From: a virus
Reading direction: 5' to 3' (one strand)
DNA length: 41,634 nt
IMG/VR virus record: IMGVR_UViG_3300005436_000281
Location: 1-41,634 of that record
A model generated the notes under the pieces. That model was not told the DNA's origin and ran no database searches. It was given only the letters and a program-made list of their open reading frames with translations. Positions 28,875 through 37,239 of this stretch are shown piece after piece. Each line of letters begins with the position of its first letter. The stretch's first letter is position 1. The position numbers and the translations under genes are program-made.

Positions 28875-29938
28875 AACGCACACTCAATCAAATGATTACG
28901 CTCGCCGCCGTCGTTGGCTTGCTGTTGCTGGGCTCAGTCTTCGGGCAGATCTCCGGCGTCGCCACCCAACCGGGCCAGTTTTTCCCTTCGCAGCTTAACC
29001 CTGCGACCACCACCACGTCGCAGGCTGGCCTGGTCACCAACCCCAGCTCGAACTTCATCATCAACGTCACCGGCGGCCCGGTGGTCTGCTACGGCTCGGA
29101 GACGTTCTACATGCAGCCGTCGCAGATCACGCTGCAGGCGAACTCGACGAACCTGCTGGTCTTTTCCTGCATCGCTCCCTCGGCGGTTTACACCAAGCAG
29201 GCAGTGACCGGACCTGGCTCGAGCGGAACCACGGTGGGCGTGCCCACTTCCCTGCTCTATGCCGATCCGCAGAAGGGCGAGATCGCGATGGCGACCATCG
29301 TGTGCGGCTCGACCAACTGCGGCAACACCGCGAACGGCACGATCACCGACAACCGCTCGGCCTCGAACTTCCCGATCGTCACCGACGGCTACTACATCGT
29401 GCCGCCGGGCGCATGCGCGTGGAACCAGTCAGGCGGCACGCTGGTCACGAACGGCCTGGCGAACGTGGGCGCGTCGTTTTTGCCGGTCAACCAGATTTCG
29501 ACCACGACCACGACGCTGACCGCGGTTCTGAGCTGTGTCATTGCCGTACCCTCGAAGCTCACAGCGGGCAAGGGCGTCATCATCGCGGACGTCACGCTGC
29601 TCTACGGCCCATCGACGGGCACCTTGCAGTCGTGCGCCGCTCCCTCGATCTCGACGATCGCGCTTCCCACCGCAGGGACGAGCGAAACCCCTTCAACGGT
29701 TACCCCTGTCGCGATTTCCGGAGCGCTGACGGTCACGCCGGTCGTTGGCTCCTGCAACGTCACCGCTTTGACCGCAGGCGCGATGTACACCGAGAAGGTC
29801 GCCCTCGCGACGCCCTTCAACATGTCCACTGATCTGCAGTTCCTTGAATTCTCGCAGTCGTTCGTGGGAGCCAACGCCGCCTCGGAAATTCTCTACACCG
29901 GCGGGCTGATCGTTCACTACAGCTATCTGCCTCTCTAA
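28871..29938 (+). CDS. exported beta-rich protein in the head-gene block
   Basis: The product has 355 residues from GTG at 28871 with GGAG upstream, coupled to the previous stop (GTGA). A textbook signal peptide (KRTLNQM, then a 16-residue hydrophobic core, cut near SVFG-QI) is followed by Ser/Thr/Gly/Val-rich beta structure with Cys at spaced positions (VVCYG, VFSCIAP, IVCGSTNCG, LSCVIAV). No enzyme motif. Its place between terminase and portal would normally hold structural or decoration genes. The exported form suggests either a host-surface role (for example exclusion) or a virion protein loaded outside the cytoplasm. Confidence 0.75.
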   Translation: MKRTLNQMITLAAVVGLLLLGSVFGQISGVATQPGQFFPSQLNPATTTTSQAGLVTNPSSNFIINVTGGPVVCYGSETFYMQPSQITLQANSTNLLVFSCIAPSAVYTKQAVTGPGSSGTTVGVPTSLLYADPQKGEIAMATIVCGSTNCGNTANGTITDNRSASNFPIVTDGYYIVPPGACAWNQSGGTLVTNGLANVGASFLPVNQISTTTTTLTAVLSCVIAVPSKLTAGKGVIIADVTLLYGPSTGTLQSCAAPSISTIALPTAGTSETPSTVTPVAISGALTVTPVVGSCNVTALTAGAMYTEKVALATPFNMSTDLQFLEFSQSFVGANAASEILYTGGLIVHYSYLPL

Positions 29939-29941
29939 CCT

Positions 29942-32161
29942 GTGGGCTCGCTTCTTCAGGCAGTGCGCGGCCTCTTAGGGGGCGGCGCGTCGAAGAGTGA
30001 TACACCGCAGGGCGGAGGAAACTCCGGCGGCTCCGGTACCGGGAGCGGCGTGGACGAAGACAAGACTCTTCAGTTCACCCGCGACAAGTGGAGCGACCGG
30101 AAGAACGCCTTCGTGGTGTACCACCAGTCGATCTGGCAGGCGCTGCTGTTCTACGCCAACCAGAGCTGGATCGACTGGGACGACGCGCGCAAGGTGTGGC
30201 AGCCGCAGCAACCCACTGACGAGTGGGTGCCGCGGCCGCGCATCAACCGCTTTGCGCCGGCGATGGATTCGGTGGCCTCGAACTTTTTCCAGCTGCCGCC
30301 GATCGAGGCCGCGCCGAAAGCCGAGAAGCAATCCGATCCGCAGTCGCACGCGATCGCAGACATCTGTTCGGACCTGGTCGCCTATGTCATTCAGAAAGAT
30401 GGCCTGGAACATCAGCAGGGCGAGGAAGAAGATAAAGTTGGCCTGGCTGCTCAGCTGTACGTTCTTGAAGGCACGATTTTCTCGCATCTGCGCGTCCGCA
30501 AGAAATCGCTGGGCACGCAGCCGGCGCAAGCCATGCAGCCCGCCTGGGGCGCTCAGTGCGAGAGCTGCGATAATTACACGAGCGTTCCCGCCACTGGGGA
30601 GAAGCCGCAATTCTGCACCCAGTGTGGAGCTCCTCTCACCATCACCGACACCGAAAGCCTCCAGCCCCAGCTCGGAGACGACGGACAGCCGCAGCAGAAC
30701 GAGATCCTCGAGTACGAAGTCGAGTGCGAGATCGGCAATGCCCTCTACGCCTTCCCGCGCCCCGGTTCCACCTCGCTCGCCGATTCTCAGGACCTGCTCT
30801 GGGCGCAGCGGCGCACCCTCGACGAGATCTGGTTCCGCTGGAACTTCGAAGCCGAGCCCGATTCCGAGTGGCCCGACGGATACTCCGTCACCTACGAACA
30901 CGCGCTGAACTTCTGGTACACCGGCTACTCGTCGACGACGCTCCAGGTCAAAGACTCCTGCATGGTTCTCGAAGAGTACGTCGCGCCAGGCAAGGTGAAG
31001 GATTTCCCGGAAGGCTTTCACAACGTGGTGATCAACCAGAGGCAGGCCTTCGTCGAGAAGTGGGACTTCCCCGAGCATCCGCTGACGATGGGAAAGTACC
31101 TCACCTTCCCCACTTTGTTTTTCGGCCGAGCGATCTCGTTCGACTGCGTCGAGATCCAGCGCGAAGACAACGCCTACGAGTCACTGAAAAAGCTGCATGG
31201 CATGGTCTCGGCCGTCGATCCCTGGGTGGTCGACGCGGATTCGCTCGTCACCGACATCACCGGGCGCGCCGACAAGATCATCAAGTACAAGCGGACCTCG
31301 CCGGACGTCGAGCCGCCGCACCGCGCCGGGCACGGATCTCTCGATGAAGGAATTTACAAGCAAGGCGAGATCCTGCGCAGCGAGTACCAGTCGATCTCGG
31401 GCGCGACCAAAGCCTTCAAGGGCGAAGCCGAATATGCAGGAGAGCCCGCCGCGGCCGCGAAACTTCGAAGAGACCAGGCCGAGCTGCAATTCGGAAAGCC
31501 GGCGGCGAACTGGCGTAACTTCTGGCGCGAGACCCTGCGCAAATACGTGAAGTTTTTGCAGAAGTACTACTCGGTCGAGCAACTGGCGAAGATCCTCGGC
31601 TCCGATCGCATAGAGGACATCCGCTCGTTCAAGGGCGCGGACCTCGACAACACCATCGACTTCCTGGCCGCGAACACTGGCCTGCCCCGCACCAAGACCG
31701 AAATCAAAGAGGAGTTGACCGAGCTCGAGCAGATGGGCGCGCTCGACGTCAACGATCCCTCGGTGCGGCAGCGGATCTACGAAGTCTCGGGTGAAACCGG
31801 CATGCTCGAATCGTTCAACGAAGACGCGACCAACGCGCGCCTCGAGAACGAAGCATTCAAGACCGGCAAGGGTGATCCCTCGCTGCCAGGCCAGTACGTT
31901 CCGCCGCAGATCAAGCCCATGCCTGGCATCGAGGACCTGGCGGTGCATCTCTACTTCCACAAGAAGCAGGCGAAGACGCGGGATTTCAAACGCTGGAACC
32001 CTGCGGCGCAGCAAGCCTTGTTCGCGCACATCATGGAAACGATCCAGGCACTCGCCGTCATTCAGGGACCGCCTCCGGCCGATCCCGCAGCACCCAAACC
32101 ACCCGCGATGCCACCGCAGCCTGGCGCGGCGCCAGGAGCAATGCCGGCACCCGCCGCGTAA
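29942..32161 (+). CDS. portal protein, P22-size, with zinc-ribbon insertion
   Basis: The product has 739 residues from GTG at 29942. The start region is Gly-rich. The body has WVPRPRINRFAPAMDSVASN, a conserved early portal block, and FWYTGYSSTTLQVKDSCMV. Further on come HPLTMGKYLTFPTLFFGRAI and a C-terminal barrel-like helical region with AAAAKLRRDQAELQFGK. Length and order match the P22-type portal (about 725). Unusual is a four-Cys ribbon at 206-228 (CESC ... CTQC, spacing 15). The dodecameric ring would be the DNA channel and connect to the tail adaptor at 38211. The C-terminus is Pro/Ala-rich. Confidence 0.9.
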   Translation: MGSLLQAVRGLLGGGASKSDTPQGGGNSGGSGTGSGVDEDKTLQFTRDKWSDRKNAFVVYHQSIWQALLFYANQSWIDWDDARKVWQPQQPTDEWVPRPRINRFAPAMDSVASNFFQLPPIEAAPKAEKQSDPQSHAIADICSDLVAYVIQKDGLEHQQGEEEDKVGLAAQLYVLEGTIFSHLRVRKKSLGTQPAQAMQPAWGAQCESCDNYTSVPATGEKPQFCTQCGAPLTITDTESLQPQLGDDGQPQQNEILEYEVECEIGNALYAFPRPGSTSLADSQDLLWAQRRTLDEIWFRWNFEAEPDSEWPDGYSVTYEHALNFWYTGYSSTTLQVKDSCMVLEEYVAPGKVKDFPEGFHNVVINQRQAFVEKWDFPEHPLTMGKYLTFPTLFFGRAISFDCVEIQREDNAYESLKKLHGMVSAVDPWVVDADSLVTDITGRADKIIKYKRTSPDVEPPHRAGHGSLDEGIYKQGEILRSEYQSISGATKAFKGEAEYAGEPAAAAKLRRDQAELQFGKPAANWRNFWRETLRKYVKFLQKYYSVEQLAKILGSDRIEDIRSFKGADLDNTIDFLAANTGLPRTKTEIKEELTELEQMGALDVNDPSVRQRIYEVSGETGMLESFNEDATNARLENEAFKTGKGDPSLPGQYVPPQIKPMPGIEDLAVHLYFHKKQAKTRDFKRWNPAAQQALFAHIMETIQALAVIQGPPPADPAAPKPPAMPPQPGAAPGAMPAPAA

Positions 32162-32170
32162 AGGAGAACT

Positions 32171-33067
32171 ATGAAACAACTCTTACTCGTTCGAAGCTTC
32201 GTTGCGATCGCACTTCTCGCGTCGTCAGCCTTCATCCAGCCGGCCTTCGCCCAGTCGATCATGCAGGACCAGAACACGAACACCTGGGGCTCGGGCGGCG
32301 CCGCCTCGGGCACTGCGCAAAGCTTTCCCGACATCAAGGGCACGATCACTGAACAATTCGAAGTGGTGATCTCCGGCACCGCTCCCTCGACCACGACCAT
32401 CACCGTCGTCGGCGCGATGCGCGGTGGAACCACGTCGGGCACGCTCTCGAGCTTCAGCTCGACCACCTCTGGACAAATGCCGTCGTTCGCTGCCGGCGTC
32501 TTCGACAACTACAAGGTCACGACCAGCTGGACGGGCGGCGATGCGACGACGAAGTTCATCATCAACCGCACGGGCACAGTCGCTCGCACGACGGTCTGCC
32601 CTGGCGGCGCGGCTGACATCAACGTCGGCACGGGCGCAAACGTCGGCGCCGGCTCGAACGGGGCGACGAAGGTCTGGGGATTTTTCCTGCCCTGCTCCGT
32701 CACCACATCGACGCTGCAGTATGCGATCACCACCGCCGACAACACCGCCAACATTTACGATCTTGGCGTCTACGACAACTTCGGCAACCTGGTGCTGCAC
32801 ACCGGCCCGCTCGCCGGCACTGCTCTTTTCCCGAGCAACGCGCAGCCGAAGTCGGTCGCCTGGGTCTCATCGGCAACGCTCTCTCCCGGCCGCTACTACT
32901 TCGCCGAAACCTGCAACACCTGCGTGGCCACGCTCTCGGGCACCGCCATCGGTTCCTTCAACGTCGGTGGCACCGGTCCAGCGCCTAGCGCGAACACGCT
33001 GGTTTCTGGAACGTTGCCAGCGGACTCGTGGACGATCAGCGTGATTCCGACCTTCGCGCTGCGCTAA
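32171..33067 (+). CDS. second exported protein in the head-gene block
   Basis: The product has 298 residues; the ATG has AAGGAG 6 bases upstream. The signal peptide is clear (hydrophobic 9-22, cut after AFA-QS at 27). The mature part is Thr/Ser/Gly/Ala-rich beta structure, with Cys in TTVCPGGA, FFLPCSV and CNTCVATL, and a likely jelly-roll or Ig-like layout (IYDLGVYDNFGNLVLHTGPL). The C-terminal third carries GRYYFAETCNTCVATLSG, as in bacterial surface beta sandwiches. It sits between portal and scaffold genes, an odd place for an exported protein. Role unknown. Confidence 0.75.
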   Translation: MKQLLLVRSFVAIALLASSAFIQPAFAQSIMQDQNTNTWGSGGAASGTAQSFPDIKGTITEQFEVVISGTAPSTTTITVVGAMRGGTTSGTLSSFSSTTSGQMPSFAAGVFDNYKVTTSWTGGDATTKFIINRTGTVARTTVCPGGAADINVGTGANVGAGSNGATKVWGFFLPCSVTTSTLQYAITTADNTANIYDLGVYDNFGNLVLHTGPLAGTALFPSNAQPKSVAWVSSATLSPGRYYFAETCNTCVATLSGTAIGSFNVGGTGPAPSANTLVSGTLPADSWTISVIPTFALR

Positions 33068-33757
33068 ATGGGACGCGACGAACTCAAAGACCGGGCCGAG
33101 CCAGGCGGCTTCGTGGAATACGGGGAAGACCAGCTCCCCAAGATCGATTCCATGCGCCGCGACAAATCGCAGCCTGATTTTTTCGGCATCCCGATCCTCG
33201 CGGACTCAAACGTCGGCTTCGTGCGGGCTTCAGAGATCGGCGACAAGCCCGCCAGCTGCGCCACATGCCAGAACAAGCAAGCGAACGACACCTGCGCGCT
33301 CCTCGGACCCGAGGTGAAAGTCGCAACGGTTATCGGCCACCGCGAATCGGGCGATCCGATCGAGTACTGGCCGTGCTGCAGCAGCCATCAGTTCGGCAGC
33401 CCAGCCACGGGCGAAGCGCAATATTCACCGACCGTGAGCTCGCCCGATTCGCTGGGGCTGATCTGGATCAACGCGCCCGAGCCCGGGCAGAAATTCGGCG
33501 GCGCGAACTGCGGGGGAGTGAACGGCGGGGATGATTGCGATCACTACCTGGTGCGCGACGGTGAGAAATGGGACAACCCGCAAGGCTATTGCCGAGTGCT
33601 CGCGCACATCGTGGATGCAGGCGATGTTTGCGCGGCCTGGCGCGACGATGACGAGCTTCCGTGGAAGGAAGCCCAACAACTTTTAGCCGGTGACTCGGTC
33701 GAGACCGTGGGCAAGAAAAGACTGGCGAAACAGATCATGGGGAGAGACGATGACTAA
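33068..33757 (+). CDS. Cys-rich protein, HiPIP-like metal-binding candidate
   Basis: The product has 229 residues; the start directly follows the previous stop. About a dozen Cys are grouped: SCATCQNKQANDTCALLG, WPCCSSHQFG, GGANCGG and GDDCDHYL, then GYCRVLAHIVDAGDVCAAW. The last block resembles the end of high-potential iron-sulfur proteins (C...C.AW), so an Fe-S or zinc role is possible. The first 60 residues are polar with FGIPILADSNVGF. The frame overlaps the scaffold start by 8 bases. A head-assembly or maturation role is inferred from position only. Confidence 0.65.
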   Translation: MGRDELKDRAEPGGFVEYGEDQLPKIDSMRRDKSQPDFFGIPILADSNVGFVRASEIGDKPASCATCQNKQANDTCALLGPEVKVATVIGHRESGDPIEYWPCCSSHQFGSPATGEAQYSPTVSSPDSLGLIWINAPEPGQKFGGANCGGVNGGDDCDHYLVRDGEKWDNPQGYCRVLAHIVDAGDVCAAWRDDDELPWKEAQQLLAGDSVETVGKKRLAKQIMGRDDD

Positions 33758-34724
33758 GCTACTTTTGAAGCTGGTTTTCTTTGGGACGACATTCTTCGCG
33801 TCGGGTGCGCCAACACTCGGAGGCGGCAGTGGTGACAGCGGCGGAACTCAACCAGGTGGTGGAGCAGGTCTACCGGGCGGCGGCCAAGGAGCACCCGGAG
33901 CTGGCGCTCCTGGTGGCGGCTCTGGATCGCAGCCGGGCTCGCAGGGCGGCCAAGGAACGCCGGGCGGCCAGCCAGGCGGCGAAGGACTCCCGCAGCTCCG
34001 CCAAGCCTACGAAACCCTGAAGGCGCAGCACGATCCCTACTCGAAGCTGAACCTCAAGCCCGAACAGATCACGCAGCAGACGGCCATCTACGGCCGCTTC
34101 TTCTCCGAAGTTTCAAACCTCGGCAAAGAACTGGGCTTCACCGAGCAGGACATCGTCGAAGCCTTCACCGCAAAGCCGCTCGAGACGCTCGATTTCCTCC
34201 GCTCGAAGATGGCGGAATTCGAACAGCAAAACGGCGGCGATCCGAACGCGGATCCGCGGCAACTGGTCGAGCAACTCGTCGAGCAGCGCATCGGGCCGAT
34301 CCAGCAGCGCGAGAACGTGCGCATGACCAACGAGGCGAATTCCCTGTTCGAGCGCACGGTGTACCAGGAGACCGTGAACTGGGCGAAGACGCAGGGCCTC
34401 GAGATCGCCAACGTTCCAAAAGAAGAGCTGCAGGCCATCATGGACGTCGCTTCCGAAGCGATGAAGTACGACGCCGATGCGCTGAAAGCCCTGAAGATGG
34501 AAGGCAAGACCGCGGGCGTGCAGAAAGCCTTCCAGGAAGCGGTGAAATTTCTTGACGCCTACTACCTGGCGCGCTCGGGCCGTGACCGTGCCCGCGTGAC
34601 CCCGCCGAACCGCGGCGGAGCGCCCGGCCAGCAAGGCGGAAATCAGCCAGGCAAAAAGCCCACGCTCGACGAGATCATCAACGGCGAAGCTTCCGCGGTC
34701 GCCGCGATGCCCTCGATGCGCTGA
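33750..34724 (+). CDS. putative scaffold protein with hydrophobic N-terminus
   Basis: The product has 324 residues; the ATG has GGGGAG upstream. Residues 1-20 (TKLLLKLVFFGTTFFASGA) look like a signal peptide, followed by a long Gly/Pro/Gln linker. From ~85 on the protein is helical and acidic: LRQAYETLKAQHDPYSKLNL, QQTAIYGRFFSEVSNLGKEL, QLVEQLVEQRIGPIQQRENV, and a C-terminal Gly/Gln/Arg segment. The helical, Glu/Gln-rich body directly before the capsid gene is the usual scaffold layout. It would direct procapsid assembly. The hydrophobic start is unexpected for a scaffold. Confidence 0.75.
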   Translation: MTKLLLKLVFFGTTFFASGAPTLGGGSGDSGGTQPGGGAGLPGGGQGAPGAGAPGGGSGSQPGSQGGQGTPGGQPGGEGLPQLRQAYETLKAQHDPYSKLNLKPEQITQQTAIYGRFFSEVSNLGKELGFTEQDIVEAFTAKPLETLDFLRSKMAEFEQQNGGDPNADPRQLVEQLVEQRIGPIQQRENVRMTNEANSLFERTVYQETVNWAKTQGLEIANVPKEELQAIMDVASEAMKYDADALKALKMEGKTAGVQKAFQEAVKFLDAYYLARSGRDRARVTPPNRGGAPGQQGGNQPGKKPTLDEIINGEASAVAAMPSMR

Positions 34725-34859
34725 GAAAACACTTTCGACGTACCGCGCCTCGTCAGCGCACGACGTATCGGGACTCGTCACCCCATCGGGCCGTATGACG
34801 GACTCGCCCACCGTTGAGAGCCGGAAAACACTGGCGAATTCACTCAACGGAGAATCACT
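34725..34859. other. leader of the capsid gene
   Basis: No gene is present in this 135-base stretch. It holds two CGACGTA copies and several CTCGTCA-like elements, but no convincing promoter or terminator. CGGAGA (34848..34853) is a good ribosome site 6 bases from the capsid GTG. GAAAACACT occurs at both ends of the leader. The stretch may carry an mRNA structure that raises capsid yield. Confidence 0.5.
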
Positions 34860-36209
34860 GTGCTTCGCTTTTTCCAGTACTTCCTCACGCAAATGTTCTG
34901 GATGATCAACCCTCGCGCGGTTGACACCACGACATACCTCCCGGACGCGAAGATCGTCTATGGCGCCATCCAGGAGCAGGTGAGCACGTTGCCGGCGGTG
35001 ATGAACCTGTTCGGCGATGGCTCGAAATTCGGGAAACCGATCAACAACGTCGGCATCCGCGGCTATGTCTTCCTGGCGCGCGTGCAGCCCAACTGGAACA
35101 TGGGCTACCGTGCGGAAGGAACGACCGGCGTCGGCGCGGCCGGCAACCAGGGCCTGACCAATGCGACCGTCACGCTGCGCTACTTCTACGTGCCGATCGT
35201 CATCACCGGCCAGGCGGAAAACCTCACCAAGGGCGAATCGCGCGCTTTCATGCAGGCCAAGGCTCTCGAAGCCAAGTTCGACATGAAGGATGCCGTCTCG
35301 CACGTGAACGTCGTGGTGATCGGCGCGGAACCGGGCGGGCAGCTGGCCCAGGCCGCGGCTCCGATCGTTGCCAACACCTCGTTCACCGCAGACAACGCCG
35401 GCTTGCTGCCGGGCGCAATCTACCTGCGTGTGGGGCAGCCGATCGACGACATTCCTGTCGGCGGCGGCGCACCGGGCTTCCTCAACCAGAAGATCACGGC
35501 CATCAACTACACCACGCGCGTCGTCTCGGTTCCGGCGACGGCTGTGGCCGGCCACGCTATCGCGCTCGCGGGTGAATATCCGCAGGTTGCGATCGCGAAC
35601 GACGGCTGGTTCACCGCCAACGGCTTCCAGAACCTGGTCAACTCGTCCGGCGTCGTTGAAGGCATCGATCCTGGCGTCTACCCGGCCTGGCAGTCGTACG
35701 TGTTCGACAACGGCGGCGGCGCTCTCAGCTCGCAGTTGCTGCAGCAGCTCCGTCAGTTCGTGAAGAACCGCGGCGGTGTGGATGGAAACATCTTCATCGT
35801 GCCCTCGGCGCAGATCAACCAGTACGTCGGCATCGCGACAACCACGCTTCGTTTCGACATCACCAACGAAGGTCCGGCCGCCAAGGTCGGAAAGAAAGCG
35901 CTCGATCTCGGCTTCAACGTGTTCGACTACGCGGGTCTCCCGATGGTCGAGGACAAAGACTGCCGCACCGATCGCATCTTCCACGGTGACACCGAAATGA
36001 TGAAGAAGTTCGAAGCGATTCCGCTCTCGCTGGCGGAAGACGAGGCAGGAACCTGGACGCGCGTCATCGGTGCCAACGGCATCGCCGACGCAGTCGCGGG
36101 CCTGCTCCGCTGGTATCACAACATCGGCATCGTGCAGAGGAGCGCATGGGGCCGGTTGCAGAACCTGCAAGTCCCGGCGAACTTCGCCACCGCGGCGCCT
36201 ACGCTCTAA
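34860..36209 (+). CDS. major capsid protein (HK97-fold type)
   Basis: The product has 449 residues from GTG at 34860. The sequence has TTTYLPDAKIVYGAIQEQVS, RGYVFLARVQPNWNMGYRAE, then RYFYVPIVITGQAENLTKGE, and AKALEAKFDMKDAVSHVNVV, the strand-helix order of HK97-fold capsid proteins (E-loop-like stretch, spine helix, P-domain). The later region DRIFHGDTEMMKKFEAIPL, and the end LQNLQVPANFATAAPTL fit. It follows the scaffold and has the best ribosome site of the head block, then a strong terminator, matching very high expression. There is no sign of an N-terminal protease-cleaved delta domain. Identification by context and look is good. Confidence 0.88.
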   Translation: MLRFFQYFLTQMFWMINPRAVDTTTYLPDAKIVYGAIQEQVSTLPAVMNLFGDGSKFGKPINNVGIRGYVFLARVQPNWNMGYRAEGTTGVGAAGNQGLTNATVTLRYFYVPIVITGQAENLTKGESRAFMQAKALEAKFDMKDAVSHVNVVVIGAEPGGQLAQAAAPIVANTSFTADNAGLLPGAIYLRVGQPIDDIPVGGGAPGFLNQKITAINYTTRVVSVPATAVAGHAIALAGEYPQVAIANDGWFTANGFQNLVNSSGVVEGIDPGVYPAWQSYVFDNGGGALSSQLLQQLRQFVKNRGGVDGNIFIVPSAQINQYVGIATTTLRFDITNEGPAAKVGKKALDLGFNVFDYAGLPMVEDKDCRTDRIFHGDTEMMKKFEAIPLSLAEDEAGTWTRVIGANGIADAVAGLLRWYHNIGIVQRSAWGRLQNLQVPANFATAAPTL

Positions 36210-36221
36210 GGCCCGCGCCAA

Positions 36222-36272
36222 CTCGGGAGCTGATGTTTCCGCACGCATCGGCTCCCGAGGTTTTCATTTTTG
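36222..36272 (+). terminator. intrinsic terminator after the capsid gene
   Basis: CTCGGGAGCTGATG (36222..36235) pairs with CATCGGCTCCCGAG (36246..36259): 14 base pairs with one G-T wobble and a 10-base loop. GTTTTCATTTTT follows. This is the clearest intrinsic terminator in the window. It lies inside the late block, so partial read-through would give high capsid and lower downstream expression. Confidence 0.9.
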
Positions 36273-36290
36273 ATTTCCGGATTCTCTCTT

Positions 36291-37013
36291 ATGACCGGAC
36301 CCGCCACGCAAGAAGTTGAAGTCGTACTGATGCAGCGATTCCTCGACTCCGGACTCTGCCTCGAGCTGAACGATCGCAGGCAGCTTTCGCAGGCGATCGA
36401 GCTGCGCAAGGCGGAGCTGGTCGCAGGCCTCGCCCACCCCGTCGCCAGGAAATGGACGAAGAAGCTGCAGAAGGAAGTCGAACCGCTGCTGCGCATGCGC
36501 CTCGATGCGCGGCTCGGCTTCGTCATCGACCGCTGGGTCGAACTCGACTCCTGGTGGCACAAGATTCCCGGCGTGATCGGCTTTCAGGAGCCGCGGCCCG
36601 GGCTCTGCGAACGCATGCGCACGCAGTACGACATGCAGAAAAAGGCGACGCCCAAAGACAACGAAGATGCGATCGCCGGTCGCGCACGGCACCCGATCAT
36701 GCAGGAAAAAGACAAGGCCTCGGCGCAGGTGATCAAGGCCAACGAAGACGCGAACACCGAGAAGGTGCTCGCGGCCGTCGATTCCCTCTCCACCAAACGT
36801 ATGGAGAATTTTCTGGCGGTCGAGCGCGCGCGCCACACCGGGGAAAAACTGATTCACCACGGGCCGGACTTGAAATTCGTCGAGCACGTCGAGCAGCTCG
36901 AGAAATCGGGCAAGGTGCAGGTCTCGGAGGACGGCGCGAAAGACTGCATCGCTCCTGGCCTTGCGCCCAAGGTGCACAAGCGCCGCTCGGGAGGGAAACA
37001 CATCCGTGAATAG
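36291..37013 (+). CDS. head-block protein, unknown
   Basis: The product has 240 residues from the ATG at 36291. Basic helices follow (LVAGLAHPVARKWTKKLQKE), then LGFVIDRWVELDSWWHKIPG, and an acidic Lys/Glu segment with EKDKASAQVIKANEDANTEK, ending in a basic SGGKHIRE. It is the first gene after the terminator and is coupled to the next gene by an 8-base overlap. A minor head or connector protein is possible; no known family. Confidence 0.7.
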   Translation: MTGPATQEVEVVLMQRFLDSGLCLELNDRRQLSQAIELRKAELVAGLAHPVARKWTKKLQKEVEPLLRMRLDARLGFVIDRWVELDSWWHKIPGVIGFQEPRPGLCERMRTQYDMQKKATPKDNEDAIAGRARHPIMQEKDKASAQVIKANEDANTEKVLAAVDSLSTKRMENFLAVERARHTGEKLIHHGPDLKFVEHVEQLEKSGKVQVSEDGAKDCIAPGLAPKVHKRRSGGKHIRE

Positions 37014-37218
37014 CACAGAGTTGATTGGCAGACAGGCCGACGTGATTTCAGGACCGCACGAAGGCCGCGGCGGCGAAATCAAGCAGGTCCGCTCGATCAC
37101 GATCGGCAACGCCGATCCCGAACCTTACGTTGTCATCGAGTACACAGAAAAAAATTGCTTCGATGAGCTGCAGACGGACCAGATTTCAGTTCCGGCCCGC
37201 CGCGTCGTTCTTCGTTAG
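37006..37218 (+). CDS. small beta-rich protein, unknown
   Basis: The product has 70 residues from GTG at 37006, with GGAGGG about 11 bases upstream. STELIGRQADVISGPHEGRG, GEIKQVRSITIG, YVVIEYTEKNCFDELQTD, then QISVPARRVVLR has the alternating pattern of an SH3-like or KOW-like barrel (V-x-S-G-P-H-E-G-R is KOW-like). A small head-completion or RNA-binding protein is possible. The stop lies 21 bases before the next gene. Confidence 0.65.
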   Translation: MNSTELIGRQADVISGPHEGRGGEIKQVRSITIGNADPEPYVVIEYTEKNCFDELQTDQISVPARRVVLR

Positions 37219-37239
37219 CCCTCACAAGGAGAAATTTCT

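Noticed and set aside
34113-36248. Leftward open frame of 711 codons over the scaffold and capsid genes
   Set aside because: It is antisense to firmly assigned head genes, rich in Arg/Asp/His repeats typical of shadow frames, and crosses the capsid leader and terminator.
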